From BM520 sp964594665 (lineage in GTDB: Bacteria; Bacteroidota; Bacteroidia; Bacteroidales; BM520): a stretch of DNA of 64,000 nucleotides. A model generated the notes under the pieces. It had not been told where the DNA came from and made no database searches. It saw nothing but the letters and a program-made list of their open reading frames with translations. Positions 62,546 through 64,000 of the stretch are shown piece by piece. The stretch lies in contig CAZQNY010000003.1 in assembly GCA_964594665.1 (NCBI GenBank), forward strand, positions 6,753-70,752. Reading direction: 5' to 3'. The position numbers and the translations under genes were made by a program. Within the stretch, counting starts at the first letter, position 1. The number at the start of each line of letters is the position of its first letter.

Positions 62546-63588
62546 GGAACCCTGTTGTTATAGAAGGAAAAAAGTATAGCCCTGAAATGGTTTTTGATTT
62601 TGATCGAAAAGAATCAACGCCAATATCTGCTGTAATGGCATTTCTTCGTGTGTGGTATGACAAAAGGGATTATATTGAACAACAAACTTCCGGGAGTACC
62701 GGTACACCCAAGGTTATCAGGCTGCAAAAAAAGCATATGTGGAATTCTGCGCGGGCGACAAACACTTTTTTTTCGCTTGGGCAGGGCGATGATATTCTAC
62801 TGTCATTATCTCCCGGTTATATTGCAGGTAAGATGATGATTGTCAGGGCTATGGCCGGGAGGATGAACCTTAAGTTGACAGCTGTAACCTCCATGCCCAT
62901 CCTTCCTGAAGGTAAGATAAAGTTTGCTGCATTTGTACCCATGCAACTGGAATATCTTTTGGATAGCCAGGTTGATATTAGTAGTATAGAAGTAATTATT
63001 CTTGGTGGAGCCTCTGTTTCACCAAAGCTTCAGGAACTGGTTGCCGGTGTCCGACCTCGTATTTATGCAACCTATGGAATGTCAGAGACTTGTTCACATG
63101 TTGCCGTGAAGCGTCTCAATGGCATGAATGTGGATGATAGTTTTCGTACCCTGCCGGGAGTAACCGCCACAGTGACAGAGGATGGTTGTATCAGCATTGA
63201 TGCTCCTCATCTGGCAGAAGGAGACATTATAACTACTGATATTGGTCGCGTGCCACAGCCCGGGAGGCTTATTATCGAAGGTCGTAAAGATTTTATTATA
63301 AATAGTGGTGGTAAAAAGATAAACCCTTTCCCTTTGGAGCAGTTGATTAGCAACGCTATTGGTCATGACGTTCTGCTGATCCCTCTGAACGACATTAAAA
63401 CCGGGTTTAAGGCGGTCGTTGTTGTTGAAGGAGAAGCATCAAACGAATTAAATGCTAAAATTAGTGCCATTATAGTTAAAATCCGTGAAAACTATCCGAT
63501 TTGCAGAAATCCTGAATTTATGGAGAAGTTTCCACGTAATCGATTCTATAAAATTGACAGAAACGCAGTAATAAAGCATTTTCATTGA
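62542..63588 (+). CDS. menE: o-Succinylbenzoate-CoA ligase
   Basis: Predicted 348-residue adenylate-forming enzyme, activating o-succinylbenzoate with CoA. The AMP-binding motif is QTSGSTGTPKVIRLQKKH, followed by ILGGASVSPKL, YATYGMSETCSHVAVK, and a short C-terminal domain with GRKDFIINSGGKKINPF. It is shorter than the E. coli protein (451 residues), as is common in Bacteroidota. The start ATG 62542 overlaps the menC stop by 4 bases. It is the last gene of the operon; no menH or ubiE/menG gene is in the window. Confidence 0.94.
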   Translation: MRNPVVIEGKKYSPEMVFDFDRKESTPISAVMAFLRVWYDKRDYIEQQTSGSTGTPKVIRLQKKHMWNSARATNTFFSLGQGDDILLSLSPGYIAGKMMIVRAMAGRMNLKLTAVTSMPILPEGKIKFAAFVPMQLEYLLDSQVDISSIEVIILGGASVSPKLQELVAGVRPRIYATYGMSETCSHVAVKRLNGMNVDDSFRTLPGVTATVTEDGCISIDAPHLAEGDIITTDIGRVPQPGRLIIEGRKDFIINSGGKKINPFPLEQLISNAIGHDVLLIPLNDIKTGFKAVVVVEGEASNELNAKISAIIVKIRENYPICRNPEFMEKFPRNRFYKIDRNAVIKHFH

Positions 63589-63789
63589 GCCTGGAAGAGT
63601 TCCTCACAGGGGATAAATAAAAAGTTGCAAACCATAGGGTAACGAAATGGCCTTTTTCGTATTAAACAGCAGGATCCTTCGGGTTAAAGGTGTGAGCTTT
63701 GGCCCTGAAATATTGTTGCCAGTCGTGTGGCATTGGGGTTTTTGAACCGGTGCCAGATGGGGAGAGGTATGCACTGAGGTCGGAAATGC

Positions 63790-63848
63790 TGACCCTTTGA
63801 AACCCTTTGAAACCCTTTTAAATGGTTTAAAACCCTTTGAAAGGGTCA
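63790..63848. repeat. Reiterated ACCCTTTGA repeat with inverted-repeat ends
   Basis: Three direct copies of a 10-base AACCCTTTGA-like unit (two consecutive near 63792-63813 and one at 63831) surround a central AAATGGTTTAAA. Arms TGACCCTTT and AAAGGGTCA are exact complements, and the last unit is itself a hairpin ACCCTTT-G-AAAGGGT. The position between genes suggests a REP-like element. Confidence 0.6.
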
Positions 63849-63897
63849 GACGCATGTTAGGCAACCTGCGACCGGCTCCGTCTCTCAGACATTTTTT

Positions 63898-64000
63898 TTC
63901 AGGAACCAATATCGATTAATTCAATTTCCAATAAACCAATTATACCGGACAACTCCCCATTGGAAATTCTTAAATGGTTTAATCCTTAATGGTTCCTGAA
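63898..64000. repeat. Long imperfect inverted repeat at the window edge
   Basis: TTCAGGAACCA (63898-63908) pairs exactly with TGGTTCCTGAA (63990-64000). Inside, GATTAA and ATTTCCAAT pair with TTTAATC and ATTGGAAAT in matching order, giving a hairpin of about 100 bases with internal loops. It may continue beyond the window, so its nature (mobile-element end, miniature element or structured RNA) cannot be decided. Confidence 0.55.

Larger units (their letters stand above)
63589..64000. other. Repeat-rich non-coding region after menE
   Basis: I find no supported gene here. The region contains a reiterated AACCCTTTGA stretch with TGACCCTTT (63790-63798) and AAAGGGTCA (63840-63848) as outer arms, a short GTCT-CTC-AGAC hairpin followed by an eight-T run (63880-63899), and a large imperfect inverted repeat from 63898 to the window edge. 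An open frame on the minus strand (63604-63909) merely reads through the repeats. Confidence 0.5.

Noticed and set aside
63604..63909. 101-codon minus-strand open frame
   Set aside because: It covers the ACCCTTTGA repeats, has repetitive FKPFKRVSKGFKG sequence and no ribosome-binding signal; likely chance.

Overview
The window reads as one contiguous piece of a Bacteroidota chromosome, most likely from an anaerobic or facultative member of the Bacteroidales/Marinilabiliales side of the phylum. The evidence is: several large secreted proteins ending in type IX secretion (T9SS) sorting domains; promoter -7 boxes of the TAnnTTTG type; family members typical of the phylum (DUF4837 and DUF3078 proteins, a TraR/DksA-like protein lacking its zinc cysteines, an ileS-dksA-lspA cluster); a complete-looking menaquinone operon; and a ferredoxin/Crp-Fnr pair of the kind linked to nitrosative stress. 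I see no rRNA, tRNA, CRISPR array, prophage or intact insertion sequence.

Layout. 1-6.3 kb: nucleoside kinase, a [4Fe-4S] protein with a Crp/Fnr-type palindrome in front of it, two T9SS cargo proteins and a Crp/Fnr regulator (HcpR candidate). 6.3-13.7 kb, minus strand: an unusual cluster made of a radical SAM enzyme, a GNAT-RLAN-RimK ATP-grasp fusion, a 982-residue P-loop NTPase and an MscS channel; this is the most likely place for an undescribed system. 13.7-14.6 kb: a non-coding stretch with a C12A9 homopolymer. 14.6-19 kb: a formylglycine-generating-enzyme-like lipoprotein, a MarR-MATE drug-efflux operon with a perfect 32-bp operator palindrome, and a CDF metal exporter. 19-27.7 kb: T9SS subtilase, small envelope proteins, and a hybrid histidine kinase overlapping a response regulator. 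27.8-32.3 kb: lspA, dksA-like, ileS. 32.5-39.5 kb: a LysM lytic transglycosylase, a DUF4837 lipoprotein and a 1308-residue T9SS protein. 39.6-46.3 kb: a six-gene efflux operon (TetR, TolC, HlyD, two ABC ATPases, two permeases). 46.6-54.2 kb: rnr, a beta-propeller protein, an orphan anti-sigma-like protein, a cation/proton antiporter and aspS. 54.3-56.4 kb: a TPR histidine kinase. 56.6-63.6 kb: menaquinone operon menI-F-D-B-A-C-E with tight or overlapping junctions.

Non-coding signals that stand out: a 45-bp element present twice (41/45 identical), each time about 90-110 bases in front of a small envelope-protein gene and in the same orientation relative to it; a tandem 58-bp unit with a strong hairpin (REP-like) between tetR and rnr; operators lying within the promoters of marR and tetR; and repeat-rich sequence after menE. 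Starts were moved from upstream TTG/GTG codons to ATG where signal peptides, promoter boxes or gene overlaps favoured it. All family names come from recognising motifs by eye; no database search was run.
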